A DNA stretch of 64,000 nt from Lineus longissimus (GCF_910592395.1 NC_088322.1:9915431-9979430), one strand, 5' to 3'; positions 22,763 through 35,434 are shown, counted from the first letter of the stretch. The notes: generated from the letters alone by a model not told the origin. Program-made: numbers and translations.

Positions 22763-24248
22763 GACACTGCAGCAGTTCAATCTCATTAATCTTTTCAGAC
22801 AACTGCACTTTCAAACTCTCAACCTCATCTCTGAGTTTCTCCTCCTTTTCCTTGTAGTACGTTTCGAGATCTTTCTCCGATTTACGATGTTTTGTAATCA
22901 AGTCTGTCAATGACTTATCCTGTCCGGCACGATCCTTATCGAATGTCTGTCGTAATGCCGCCATTTCATCTTTCAATTTCGACGTTTCCTGTTCATACTC
23001 TGCAGCCTTCGCACCCATTTCCTCCCGATGTCCTTCCGCCAGACTTAGCATTTTCTTCCCTTTCTGCGCAAGGATCTCAGAATGTTCTTTATTGAGCCCT
23101 TCTTTCTCCTGTACACACTTGACCTTGACAAACTCTATCTCCCTGATCTTTTCCTCCCGAAGCAACTTCTTGAAATCTTCATATTCATCCCGCTGTTGTT
23201 CCCGATTGTCCTTTTCCCTCTGGAGCAAGTCCTCGAGTCGTCCACGCTCTTCTTTCCACTTCCTCTCCATCTCTTCAATATCCACCTTCATCTTCTCCTT
23301 CTCTGCCTGGAGTGTGGACCTCAGTGCTACCATCTCTTGTCCATGGTGTCTCACCACCTCCTTGTGCCCCTCCACCAGGAGTCGGATCTGCTCATCCGAC
23401 TTGTTGCAGTTCAGATCATTCTGCCTATGTAACTCATTTCTCAAGGCTTCCTTCTCCTCCTCCTTACGCTCTCTCATGACATTTACCTCTCTGTCGCACT
23501 TCTCCTGCATGTTGGATAAGATATGATCATACTCAGATTTCCGCTCCTTCAGACAGTCCTCTTTTCTCCTCTTCTTATGCGCCAGTCGATCTTCCGCATC
23601 ACCCAGCTTCTTGATCTTACTCTCACACCTTTTTCTCAACACCTTAACCTCATCAGCAAGCCTTTCCTTATCAGTAGCCAATCTCTCCATCTCACCATCT
23701 CCTACACCATTCGCTTGTCCATTCTGAACTCGACCCACCTCCAAACATTTTTTCAATTTTTCCTCCATTGTTCCCAACGTCATATCATATTTCTCCCGAT
23801 TTGCTTTCATCTGATCCCGTAATTTCTTAATGGTTCCTTCGCCTGCCTCATAACGCTTCTCAGCCTCTGATATCCTTTGCCTTTCGTTCTCCAGCTCTAG
23901 CTTTGAATTGGTCAGCTTCTGCCCCAAGCCTACGATATTTATCCCCGCCTTACGTACCTCGCCATCCTTCTCAGCCTGGTACGCCTGAAACTCTTCGCAA
24001 CGCCTGGCGATTTCATCATCATGTTCCCGTTCTTTTTCCGACAAACGTTCAGCAAAATCCTTCTTTTCCTCGTCAATCCTCTGGTGGCGTTCTTTTTTCG
24101 TCTGTTCCAAGCGCGTCCTCATGGTTGTAAATGTCCTCGATTCATCCGTCATACATGTATTGGCAGGCCCCAACTGACCTGACCTGGCCTGACCTGGCTG
24201 ACAGGGCTTTATATTGTCTGCCATCTTTTGAAATAGTCTTCTGCTCAT
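22743..24248 (-). CDS. Intronless coiled-coil protein, 501 aa (paralogue 2)
   Basis: Unrecognised protein, paralogous to that at 11145-12767 by shared GDGEMERL and C-terminal tail pattern. After about 40 N-terminal residues (MSRRLFQKMADNIKPCQP...) it is continuous E/K/R-rich coiled coil to residue about 495. There is no signal peptide or transmembrane segment. A second Met (MADN) eight codons in is an equally plausible start. The last residues VTLQS and the stop lie in the first unit of a minisatellite, so the original C terminus may have been replaced. A TTTCAG about 35 bases upstream may mark a 5'UTR intron. Function unknown; a filament or scaffold role is only suggested by composition. Confidence 0.75.
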   Translation of the reverse strand: MSRRLFQKMADNIKPCQPGQARSGQLGPANTCMTDESRTFTTMRTRLEQTKKERHQRIDEEKKDFAERLSEKEREHDDEIARRCEEFQAYQAEKDGEVRKAGINIVGLGQKLTNSKLELENERQRISEAEKRYEAGEGTIKKLRDQMKANREKYDMTLGTMEEKLKKCLEVGRVQNGQANGVGDGEMERLATDKERLADEVKVLRKRCESKIKKLGDAEDRLAHKKRRKEDCLKERKSEYDHILSNMQEKCDREVNVMRERKEEEKEALRNELHRQNDLNCNKSDEQIRLLVEGHKEVVRHHGQEMVALRSTLQAEKEKMKVDIEEMERKWKEERGRLEDLLQREKDNREQQRDEYEDFKKLLREEKIREIEFVKVKCVQEKEGLNKEHSEILAQKGKKMLSLAEGHREEMGAKAAEYEQETSKLKDEMAALRQTFDKDRAGQDKSLTDLITKHRKSEKDLETYYKEKEEKLRDEVESLKVQLSEKINEIELLQCQVTLQS

Positions 24249-24306
24249 TGACGTATTGGTTACGGAAAGGCTGAAATGGAATTGTCTTTTCGTGACAATG
24301 TGGCCA

Positions 24307-24506
24307 GTTAAAGAGCGTCTATAGGCAGGAGCAGGTCAGATTAAGGTTACACGAAGTCGTCAATACGGGTCTCTCCTGTCTGACAGAACGGAATTTTTAC
24401 GAGGAATATAGGTCAAACACGACCAAAGCCCCTGTGCATGTGAGTCGCCAGAAGATGACCAATTTGACCCCCCCCCCCCAAACTCCTGCCTGTAGTCCCC
24501 ATTTAG
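24307..24506 (-). mobile_element. Short interspersed repeat, family A copy 2 (inverted)
   Basis: Reverse-complement orientation of the element at 24648-24865: GGGGACTACAGGCAGGAG on the minus strand, GAGAGACCC inside and a TTAAAG-type end. It contains a run of about nine C. Confidence 0.6.
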
Positions 24507-24647
24507 AGTATTTCACTGAGCGCGATTGTATTCAGTCGCACAAACCCGTTCTATATCCTCGACCTAGTATCGTCCTCGAGAATTGAATGGAAATACAGAC
24601 TTGAAAATGGAGAAAACTATTTTGGGGTTCAGCAGCATAAGTTCTCT

Positions 24648-24865
24648 TAAAGGGGGACTACAGGCAGGAGCAGAGGGGCTAATTTGGCCATCTTCAGGTG
24701 ACTAATATATAGTAAAGACCTGGGTCATGTCAGATTCAGCACGAAATGAATTCCTCGTACGAGCGTGAATCATTTCGACGTACTGTGAGATGTGAGAGAC
24801 CCCTATTGGCGACTTTGTGTAACTTTATCGTGCCTGCCTAGCTGATGCCTATATTGTCCCTTTAA
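24648..24865 (+). mobile_element. Short interspersed repeat, family A copy 3
   Basis: Starts TTAAAGGGGGACTACAGGC, contains CGACGTACTGTGAGATG and GAGAGACCCC, and ends TTGTCCCTTTAA, so its termini are short inverted repeats. It matches 9158-9367 throughout. Confidence 0.65.
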
Positions 24866-26552
24866 TAATCACCAAATTACATGTACATTATCACATCAAA
24901 GCATAGAGCTTTCATCAACCAATAATACCTCACGCCATTCTGGGACATTCTGAAAAAAACGAGTCCTCAATGGGCAACACTTAGCCGAGGGAACAGAGCC
25001 ACCTAAGTGTTTAGTATCCTGATATCAGTGCTATGAATAAGTAGAGAAAGGGTTAGTTCCTACCTCATTAGAATGTCTTGTCTTGATCCTTCTTTATCTG
25101 TACCCTATATCACATATAAATCTGGATCAGGGCAATCCATGCAGGCATTCTATATCGACCTAAAATTTCCATTTCAATACCAGGAATTGGGAATCCCATA
25201 TGGATAAAAAAGACACAAAAACCCACTTCAAAAAAATGAATGGGAAATACCGAAATGAAATCCGAAATAACTTTTCCAATTGGGAATTCCACATTGTATC
25301 TTTAGCTAGGCGATTTTTAGCGCCTCGACCGCGCTTGTCAATCGATAACGCGGTCATTATTTTATGACTACAGTATTTGTTGGACGTTTTCGCGATAGAC
25401 TGAGGTAGGCCAGTTTTTGTACATAGGCCCATGTCTAATGCTTGAACAGAATGGTAGTGTCCGAACAGTATATGATAAGTATACAGTAGGCCTATAGCTT
25501 TAGGATTGACCATTATATGCTGTGTTCAAACAGAATCCGAATTGAAACCGTTTTCCGTGGAGCGCTCTACGGAATACGAATAATTGGTTTCAATGATAGT
25601 CTTTATTTTTCAGCACTCTGAGTAGGAAGGATGCATTGGCCCTTTGGAGTAAGTATAGCGGCATATAGATATTTCAATATGTCAGTGACATTATTTGAAT
25701 ATGTCAATGACGCACAGTGCCCGCTGAAGCCCGCAGCACACTAGCCGCCAACTTCGGCGTTCACAGGCGTTTTTTGCCGCAAGAGTCCTGAACGCCTGAA
25801 AAATCCCTAGTCTGCTACGAACGGAACGGCGTCGGCGAACGCGAGTTGACGCCACTTGCCGCAACTAAACGCCAAATATCTAACATGTTTGATTTTTGAC
25901 GCGTGTCGCCGCGTTTGAACGCAAGAAGAAGCCAGGTGTGCTACGGATGGCCGCCTGAATTGGCGTCGGCGGCGAGGCTATGGCCCATCAGCTTGCGTCT
26001 TGATGTTGACCACATGATTTCAAAATGGCAGCCTAAAGTGGCGGAAAAGACGCTACTGGACGCCGATTCTGGGCAGGTGTGCTCTGACCGGGATCCACTG
26101 GCCGCCAACTTTGGCGTCAAGAGGCGTCAGCTGAACGCTTCTTGTCGCCAAAGTTGGCGGCTAGTGTGCTGCGGGCTTAAGACCGATGATCTAGAGGGAG
26201 TGGGTTCCGTTCGACTCCCGGATAAGCCACTGTATGTCTCCTCCTGAAGACTGCGATGAACGGAATGTCTGAAATAGATGTCTAGAATATCCTTGAAAAA
26301 CAGAGTCGAGACGTACGATAACCCTAAAGTGCATAACCCGAACGATGAAGGATTAGCTACATGTAACTATACACTCTTAAAAATAATGGTTATTAGCTTT
26401 AAGAAAACCCCCAAAAAAATTGTTCAGAAGAGAAATATCATTTATATCTAGTCAACTATTTCTACATGCAGTTGTCTAAAAAATCAAAAAATCTACATCG
26501 TTTTCCTCTTAGCAGTAAAAAAATATTCACAATATGCTACTGATTATTTCAG
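24866..26552. other. Intergenic with one MITE
   Basis: AT-rich sequence, then the MITE at 25727-26178. The first exon of the DED/coiled-coil gene should lie here or just after, but I could not identify an ATG exon ending in phase 0. Confidence 0.4.
25727..26178. mobile_element. MITE-like element, about 452 bases, 33-base terminal inverted repeats
   Basis: Termini AAGCCCGCAGCACACTAGCC and its reverse complement match over about 33 bases with one mismatch. The subterminal motif GCCGCCAACTTTGGCG recurs internally near 26101. Strongly CG-rich compared with its flanks. No transposase frame. Confidence 0.85.
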
Positions 26553-29500
26553 TCAGACCCTGAGAAGAAGCGAGAAGAACTCCGGACCAGTAAGTCCATT
26601 TACATTCATTAACCAGTTCTGATTAGAGCTGAGAGCTAGATGTCGATATCCGGCCACTGAGTGTCGTCTATATAAATCCTGAACTAGACCAATGTACATG
26701 TACAGTGTAGCACATCGGAGCCAATTTCAATGGGCTATCCATTCCTATCCGGTTTTCGGCCGATCAGGGGATCTGTTGATGAAATGGACAGTTAGTAGCT
26801 GGCTTGTACTTGGGTGCTTTTGGGGGTCTTTTGGGCAAAAAATTGCTGTAATCCTCACGGGGAAACACATTGAAATGTTCAAAGATCTAAAGATATAAAT
26901 AACAGGGCAATTTTATGCAATGCAGGCAAAGAAAAGCGGACTTCTATGAGGAAACATGCGTCGTCAGAGCTGAGAGAGGTGGTCCGACTTCTACACCGCC
27001 TTGCCTTATTTCGAGGTACTCCTCTTTAATGGATTTTGCCTTAATTTCCAGAACGAGCAAATCGGATAAGTGAGAATGAAACGACGCTGAGAGATATAAA
27101 GAAACGATACAAAAAAGCAGAAGATACACTGAATACGTTTCAAGAGAAATGGAATAACGTGGACCAGTCAATCGACGAACTGGAGCGCGAGAAAAATGAT
27201 TATGACTACCAGATTGAACAATGCGGGGAAGCCGACCATGGTGATCAGATGGAGGTTGAGCAGACACCCACCACCAAAGAACGCTTGTACCTCGAAGATC
27301 TCACTACCTTGCGGAAACATGAAGCTGCAAAAGATAATATGACCATTCAGTTAAAACATGCGAAGGACATTAACGAAGAGGCAGAAAGGAAGTACCATTT
27401 TGCCCTTGAATCGACAACTGAAAGTGTAATTGAAGCTAGGAGGGAAAAGACCGCAGCGTTTTCGGCCTTATTTGACCTTCAGGCAAATATACAAATGGTG
27501 GAGTATAACACAAAAACTGTCAAAGATCGAATAGAAGAGTATGAAATCGAAAATCGTGTTCAGGGCCAGAAGCCGACCGCTTCCAGGAAGCTGCTGATAC
27601 AACTAAAGGAAGAAAATGAACAGAAGATTACGACTGCTCGTTCGGACAGAACGAAGTTGTATAAGGACCTCGAGGATGCCAAGAAGGAGGAAAATGCCAT
27701 AAGGAAGGAGAAGGAAGACTTTGAAAGTATTGTGGTAAGTGATGGTGTAATGTTATCCATGTTGTAAACTAGCATATTTTGTAATGCATGATCGAAGATT
27801 GATAGGACTTGATACCGAACTGGAGACCTAACGCAGCGAGGCTAAATTTGGCAACACTTCATAACATGGCATATCCAAAGAAAGAAGGCTTTTAGCAGTA
27901 TTGTGGTTTGGAATTGATCATGATTGAGATATCTCTTATAAATTTTAAACAGAACGCGTTAAATCCTGGAGTTTTGTTGCAAGTGGTCAGTTATACCAGT
28001 GGAAATATAAAAGAGTCATTGCATCGCCTTTTCCATTTGCATCGATTACCATGTGCAATCTAGTACTTACTGTATGCATGTATTATCGCTCCTCCACGAC
28101 CGTGTTATATGTGCTTTGCAGAAACAAATGGAACAGATGGACAATGATCAACATGCCAGTGTGACGGTTTGCGTCCAAGAGGGACTTCTTGATTCCCAGT
28201 TTAATACTCTGAAAGACAACTACATCATCAAAGGGACCATTCCACGCAATAAGCTTCATGACCTCACGACCTTTAGTAAACTCTGGATCGTTTTAGAAAG
28301 GTAAGGATGAGTTCGGATTGATTGGAAATTGTCTTAAGGTTCCACCCTGCGTTGCTGCGTTGCCGGGGCTGGGTGAAACATCTTTTGAGCACAAGGCTTT
28401 TCTAATTATCGATTTCTATCTTTAGGTCCGTGCTTACATGCGAATGCCACAAAAGATATGAATTGGTATGAATTACCAAATATTAATTTTGACTTTCGCA
28501 CAATTAGGAACAGATGCTAAGTTAGGTTGCGAAAGGGTTGAGCGTTTCCTTTGCCGACGCGAAACAAGCTAAGCACTTCTTTTGACTCTTGTTTCAGCAA
28601 AGGATATATTTCGGTCGGAGATTATCAACAACTGCGCAAGGACCTTCAGAAGATGAGCCTTAAAACACTCGCTTCCGCAGTCGAAAAACTAGAAGACGAG
28701 CTTCTAAAGGAATATGGTAGGAAGCATGTTTTGTCAGCTTCTGTCAACGTTGACAACCGTTACCTCGCCAAGTATTTGCACAACCTTGCATTTTACATTC
28801 CAAAGCGTGTTCATCCACATGCTGTATAGGCCTTCTGTAGCCTTGCCTACATCCGTGCATCTAAATGATAGTTGCACTCGACGTGTCTGCCTTTATCTTC
28901 TTATCTCATATGGAACCTTTTCACTTCTTGTATTACAGTGACGGTGATTGAGCGACAGCTGAGCATGAGTTCCCTCTGTTATTCGTAATTTTATACCGTT
29001 GATATTATCTTTCTTTGCAGAAACAGGAAGAGTGGCTCTTACACAGGTACCGTCTGCACTCATTTTTATGTCGGATTTGAACAGAGGTGGTTGGGATATT
29101 TGTTGTCCAATTGGACTGTCTGAAGCCCTGTGTATACTGACAAAAAGTTGTTAAAATGCTACTATTTTGTTGCTCTATGTACAGAACATGTTTCAAAAAT
29201 GTTACCCGTGGACACCCTGCTTAAGCTGCAAATAAGAATCTTTATTGATTCTTGCTCAGCTGCAAAGTATAATTGTTGATAGTCAAGAGGTCTTCAGTGG
29301 GGACGAGACCACAATCAGCACCGAAGAAAGTCTCATGGGATAATACGCAAAACACAGTCCTGCAATAGGTTCTCCTTCAATACATCTCGTGTTGCAAATG
29401 CCGCCACGAGAGCAACACCCATTTTCTAACTGAATAGAAATATACTAACATTTATCAAACCACGAGAAAATGGCCGGCTTTGACCTAGATTCAAAACGGG

Positions 29501-31692
29501 ATGAAATTATGTACGTTTCCTGGTGGTTTTTTATGATACCCAGTTGATTTTTTGCATTTGCGATGCCTGACATATAACCCTTTTCCTATTCCTCTCTTAG
29601 CTTCACGATGCAAAGTACGACACTCACACCAAGTTACTGAACAAGCGTTTCGAGACTGTCTATCCGAATGCGAAGCAGTACGATACGCCTGGGGAACCCT
29701 GCAGATTTTACAGAGCTTGCCTCACTGTCATTTGCGACTTTCAGAATAACCTTGATGACAAATCTGAGGTAGGCATAAAACAACATGTTTGCGATGGTCA
29801 GTGTAATATCAAAAACACATTACTTTAAAAAGACCTCTAGGTCGAAACCCCCAAAATGAGGTTTCTTCAAGCAGGCATAGCTCTCACAGTGCTGGACGGA
29901 TTCTTTCAAAATTGTTCTCGTCTGGTCGCTAGATATCGGCCAGACACTGATACGCGGCTTAGTCTGTCGCCCCCTTCGCCTCGATTCAATAAGAATGATG
30001 TATTCCAGCGATCATTTTGCACCACTAGTGGCACATCCTACCGCTGTAGGTTTATGAACTTGTACCTTGTTAAAATCATCTTGACCCGCGGGTTTTTGTA
30101 CTCCACTACGCCGGCCCGCACTTCCTAAGGGGAGCCTACAGATTGAGTCCTCTGATAGTTGCGAATGTATTCATGTATTTCCACCAGGTTTGGTCTTCTT
30201 TTTAGAGTTCCAAGGGTGTTCACAAATTCCTCAAGGAGAAACTTGACCGTAGAGAGATCAGTGTAGCAGCAGAAAAACACGTCAGCGAATACTACAGCAT
30301 GAAAAGTGAGTAACCATACCGGTTAGGAAGTAAAGCTCCTGTTCAGGGAAGATATCACTCGAGCTTTCACTCCAGGGTCGTAGATTATTGAAGGGGATTT
30401 CGTACAACCTATGTTTTGGCCTTCTTTTTGCATTTTCACGGGCAGTAAAAATGAACCTTTTCATTTCCTGTTTATAAGTCCAGCGCAGATCAGTAAGCGA
30501 GACTCGTCCTGGTGAATGTGGCTTGCAATACGGGTTCCATTTAGATACTCGCGTATGACCAGATGATGCATCAACTGTGTTGATACCGACTGAGGCCCGG
30601 TATAAAGGGTATTGTATTGCTCGAACGGCGAAGTTCGCTTCAATTTAGTGACTTGATGGGAAAATTCCAAAATTATCCCAAATCGTACCCGACATACCCC
30701 GGCCTACAAATGATCCCAAATGCTTCCCACTTATGTTCCAAATTTTTCCCACTTATGTTCCACCTGCCTAGATTTTCACAAGGGAACAGTCTACGGATAC
30801 ACTGCTGGCTGTGTCGACATATCGTATTTTTCGTACCTTACTTTATACTATTCTCATTTCAGATAAAGTTGCTAATGCTGAACTACAGCTGGGTAATGCA
30901 AAGGCGGGCACACATGATAAGGAAAAAGAAATGAAAACACTTAAAACCACGCACGAGAAAGAAATCAAGAAACTGAAAGATGATTTGAAAAACATGGGTG
31001 ATTCCTGGAGGAAGGATAATGACAAATTTGAAAAGATTCATAAAAAGATGCAGAAGAAACTCAATGACCACGAGAAGGATTCAAGTGGCCTGCAGCAGGA
31101 ACTGACTGCGGCGAACAATAGGATGGAATGTTTGCTTGCCGAGAAGAGGAACTCGGACGAGAAGTTTCAGGAGTTTCAGAAGCTTCAGGCGAAGATCATG
31201 GAGGACCTCGGTCGGGAAGAGGAAGCGAGGATCGAAGAGGTAGAGAGTTTCAAGGACAAGATACGTAATGATGAGATCAGCGCGGTCAGGCAGAAGATGA
31301 AGGCCATGGAAGAAAAACACAAGAAAGAACTGGACGAAGAACGACAGAAGGTGGACAAAGATATGAAAGCTATGGAGGAGATATTTGAAGATTACGAGAA
31401 AGCGCTGATCGAGTCTCGAACATCTGCGATGGCGACCGAGACGAAGTTGCGAGGAGAGTTGAACGGGAAGCTCCTGGCGCTCGAGAAAGATTATGGCGAA
31501 GATATGGTTGAATGGGATGAGGAACGGATGGAACTCAAGAAGCAGCTCCTCGAGGCGAACATCATGCAGGCGATTGCTAGTCAAAGGATGAGTGACATGG
31601 AGACGAAGATACGACGCCTTGAGTTTAAGCTAGAGCAGGCCAATGAAAGGATAGAAATTCTTCTGAATGGAATCGAAGAGCAATCAGATTAA
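26553..31692 (+). CDS. Death-effector-like domain plus coiled-coil protein (N terminus not located)
   Basis: Nine exons with AG/GT ends and fully consistent phase: 26553-26589, 26926-27015, 27052-27734, 28122-28300, 28598-28716, 29021-29046 (26-base microexon), 29601-29768, 30206-30305, 30863-31692. They give 743 residues and a stop. About 280 residues of charged coiled coil come first. Next is an 80-residue segment split by an intron, with LLDSQFNTLKDNY, FSKLWIVLESKGYIS and YQQLRKDLQKMSLKTL, laid out like helices 1-6 of a death-effector domain. The usual C-terminal RxDL motif is not evident. A region with C-x5-C-L-x-V-I follows, then a terminal coiled coil of about 270 residues. The start is unknown: the first exon opens in phase 0, and an internal ATG occurs at 26947. 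The domain call is from pattern only; an apoptosis or innate-signalling adaptor would be the family expectation. Confidence 0.65.
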
Positions 31693-33149
31693 CGTTCTGC
31701 AGAAGTTCCTCTGGCACTGTGTGGCAATAGTGGGCCTAGCTTGGTTACTGGCCAGATTTGAGTACTCTGCGGGTTTCACCGATCTAAAATCGTTTCTTAA
31801 TAATTAGTTTGTCCGTGACTGGGCATTCAGCTATGTTTGGCCATCACGGACATGTCCGTGCCTGGGCTTCAAAGTGTTAAAGACAAAAGCCCCACAAGAC
31901 ACATTATTGTCGTTAGGTGCCTTTCTTCATGTCTTGTTTTTTAAGACCAAGGTCACGACGTACATTGTAATGTTTCAGCTTGACCTTTCTGTCAATTTTC
32001 GAGTAATTAATGAAGTGGTGGTTAATTTCAAAACATTTCTGAACTGAGAAAGAAAGGTTTTGTTTTGTGGCATTGTGTCGAACTTCGACTAAATGCCAAT
32101 TACTATAAATGGGATATTGGTGAACTATCGTACTTGTGGACCTCTTCAATGGTTAGAACAACGCACGTTTACGTAACCTTTTAGTTGAGATGAGTTCCGG
32201 GGTCGGTGTCTTTCGCGGCGCCGTTGGAATCTTACACATTTCACAACGACGAAAGAAAATGACCATTTTCCGATAATTTCCCAACAAGCATTGAAAATAC
32301 CATTAGTGTGTATAATTTGGCGACTAACATTACGGTATGTCTTAGTGTTCAAGACATCATTGTTTCGTATTTTATGCATACTCGAGATTTAAATACTATT
32401 AGGCCTATGCGTTTTTCCAGGCCTACCCGATATAACGCGTTTTGCAGTCTTTTCAGTGTAGAGACTTTTGAACAGAAAAAAACAACCTTTAAACAAGTCA
32501 ATCAATATGGGCAGAGACCTGTATTCATCCACGACCGGAGTCACATAGAGCTTATCAAAATGTCAAGTTGTGGTAAATACATGGCTGGGATGGACCAAAG
32601 TGGAATTAATTCTCAATCTGTGGTTGATTCTTAATCTAAAGAGTCAGGCCATCACAGAAATATGCTTTTTGATAATATATTTAAGAAAATGTGGTCTCAC
32701 TGGTCAGTTTAGAACTTGTACTTTGACAGGGCCATATCAATGCGCTAGTGACGTTTTGATGGATGATATGGTGTACGGAAATCTTTTTTTCTCAGGCAAT
32801 CGGTATTGGAATTTTTTTAAACTTTATTATGCTATTGGCAAAGGGTTCTTCTTGACACATATAAAATTTTGTGCAGATTGATTGGTCCAATGAGTACTTT
32901 TTTTACCAAAACCTATGCACAACAATGTACACGTAATGTACACATGTTTTAATAGAGGACTCTTGCCTAGTAATCAATAATCAAATAACAGCTTTCTTTG
33001 TGCATTCATACTAATCGATCAGTACAATTTTTCGATTATTTACTGCTACACTTCCAGTAGCAGTTCATTTAAATGGTTGCTTAGTTACTTTCAGAAAGGC
33101 AGTCAGTGAATAAAATCAACAATACTGCTTTAGAGATTCGGCTATACCT

Positions 33150-33488
33150 TCACAAATTATATCTTCGAGGGTCCCGCATAATTTTGGACGGTCCCTCATC
33201 TAGTTGACAAGTGATATATATAATATTACCAAGGGTCCGCTCTTCACTTTGATGGGTAAAAACACACGTTTCGGGATTACGAAAGATCTCCTTCTCGGTG
33301 GGTATGTTCACTGTGCCTTGTGATACAGAAACCCTCTTTTTTACAGAATGTCTAATGCACATGACATGATACATGATATTGCTGCTAGCTGCAATGGCGA
33401 ATATAGAAGCCAATGTGGTCAGCAGTGGCGCCAGCATTGCAATCTCGTCTTCTTGGCTGGTAATTGTTGGTTCAGTTGCGGCTGTCAC
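33150..33488 (-). CDS. Possible exon of a single-pass membrane protein
   Basis: An open frame of 112 codons ends in a stop. After a Thr/Glu-rich lead it has a hydrophobic segment (IAMLAPLLTTLASIFAIAAS), then a basic stretch (RHSVKKR), as in a type I or III membrane protein with a short cytoplasmic tail. There is no ATG at its start; the frame extends upstream to a stop, and an acceptor-like ACAG lies near 33482. Without a start exon or homologue this is weak. Confidence 0.2.
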   Translation of the reverse strand: MTAATEPTITSQEDEIAMLAPLLTTLASIFAIAASSNIMYHVMCIRHSVKKRVSVSQGTVNIPTEKEIFRNPETCVFTHQSEERTLGNIIYITCQLDEGPSKIMRDPRRYNL

Positions 33489-34006
33489 CGGCAGGATTTT
33501 GAATGCAACAACCCAACAACAACAACAACCAAGTTTTCTCAGTTGAACGTGAATGCGGTCTACCTTTCACGCTACACCAGAGTCTTTCAAATAAATGTAT
33601 TTGAAAGACTCCGGCTTCACTTGATGTGATTGGAACGACAGGAAGGTCGGTGTAAGTGCACGGCCCTGGTTTACATCGACTTGTATTCCCAGGGGTCAAG
33701 GCGCTACCCGACTTCCGGAGCGGCCATTGTAAATTGCTAATCCAGTAGTCCCCTGATGAAGAGGTTCGGTTTACATACATGATTCAAGTTGTACACTCGT
33801 CGTTCACGAGTCACTTTTTACTAGTCACAAGCATTTTTGTTAACTGATTTAGCCTTGAAAAAAATAAGACGACACGACTTGATGGAAAAAGTGACACCGT
33901 GAATCACATGTAGCCCGCACTTTTGAAAGGGCTTGTTCGCTCTCCATTGTAATGAATGGCGAGTGAAAATTGACGTCGGTGTTACACATGACAGCGTGAA
34001 CTCTAT

Positions 34007-34473
34007 AGTTGGAGTTCCACTACTGCTTTAAAACCCGTGTTTATTAGATACGGTGTCTGTCCGTGTATAAATAGACCCGGACATATTTTGTTCCGCGTTT
34101 CAATTACAGGACAACAAGGTTAGTTGATACGGCGACAGATGGCAGCACGTGAGTCGCTCTCCAATGTTTGATTTTCATGGAGGTAAGGAATCACTGTCAT
34201 TGATCAGCTCGAATTCCACCGTGCAATCGACAGTACAGCTGCCTACCACCGTACAAAAAAACAACAATTATATCCGGCCCTTTTCTTGTTCCATTACAGG
34301 AACACCGGGTCTATTAACACCGAGCTTCAGACACGGTGCTGATACGGCGATGCTCTCCGTATCTAATAGACCCGGTGTTATTCATGTCCGTGTTTATTAG
34401 ACACGGTGTTCCTGTAATGCAACAAAAATAGAGCCGGACAGACACCGAACATTTCTGTAGTGGAGCTCCAACT
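34007..34473. mobile_element. MITE-like element, about 467 bases
   Basis: The ends AGTTGGAGTTCCACTAC and GTAGTGGAGCTCCAACT are inverted repeats. A second inverted pair inside (CGGTGTCTGTCCG and CGGACAGACACCG) and several CACGGTGT/ACACCGGG repeats give nested hairpins. Non-coding. Confidence 0.65.
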
Positions 34474-35434
34474 TATGTAAACCTAGCCTTGAGAGTTGGG
34501 GAGTATAGCCCCTGGCATTGTTTTCTATCATAGTCTCGGGAATGTGAATGCAAACCAATGGTGGGGTTACATTGTATCTTTATCCCCTCTTTAACTTACA
34601 CCGTACGTTGATATACAGTGTCCATTGTAAATAGTTTTGCTACATGCACAGTGGAACCTTCCTGAGCGGACACGACTGTTAACAATACACCCTCTCGATC
34701 AAGGACACTGATTTTGGTCCCAAGTGAGTCGTTTCCATTCAATTTGACCTCAGAACACCTCTTAAATAAGGACAGCCTTTTTCGGTCCCGAAGGGTGTCT
34801 TTCTATAGACGTTCTACTGTATCTGAAAATAGAATTAGCTGCTCAAAGAATGTTCATCATTTTGTCAATGTGGCGAGCGACAGACAATTTAATCGTAGTT
34901 ACTGTTATCTTATCATATACTGAAATCATTGAAACAACCCTGTGACAATGTATGAGGTTTGCTACCTGGAATGCGAAGGGCAATACAGAATTAGATTACC
35001 AATCGTGATGTTCGATAAAAAACTATTTTGTCGAGGTTAGCCTTGATTTTAGCCTAGTAGCTTTACTCCTAAATCGGCGATGGTTTGTCTCACTTAGTCG
35101 GGTGAGCTGCCAAATTTCGAAGCTGATGTGATACCGCTTTTGTGAAAGCCACATGTTGTCATATGCGTCAGATGAAGTCGAATATGTATGTTTCTACTGT
35201 AGTATATCACAATGCAGGTAGCCGACTTGCGATGTACTCCTCGATTCTGTGTATAAGAAATGACGATATTCGGACGTCACGCATAGATTTATCAGCTCTA
35301 TATCTTGCACTTTGAATGAGACCTGTGCATGACTTTACGCCAAAGTTTTAGGTTTAGAGGTTTTACAGTCTTTGTGGTGTGTGTTTGTGCAATTGTTGAA
35401 ACGAGTGTATACCATTGATCTAGGTACCACAATA

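Noticed and set aside
23082-23822. Plus-strand hydrophobic frames suggesting membrane proteins
   Set aside because: Antisense of the 501-aa coiled-coil gene; Leu/Phe/Ser richness is the complement of Glu/Lys codons.
28551-28597. Extension of the 28598 exon to a Met at 28551 (MPTRNKLSTSFDS)
   Set aside because: The strong GTTTCAG acceptor at 28597 and exact phase match with the 28300 donor show this part is intron.
31081-31584. 167-codon minus-strand frame
   Set aside because: Antisense of the terminal coiled-coil exon of the DED-like gene.
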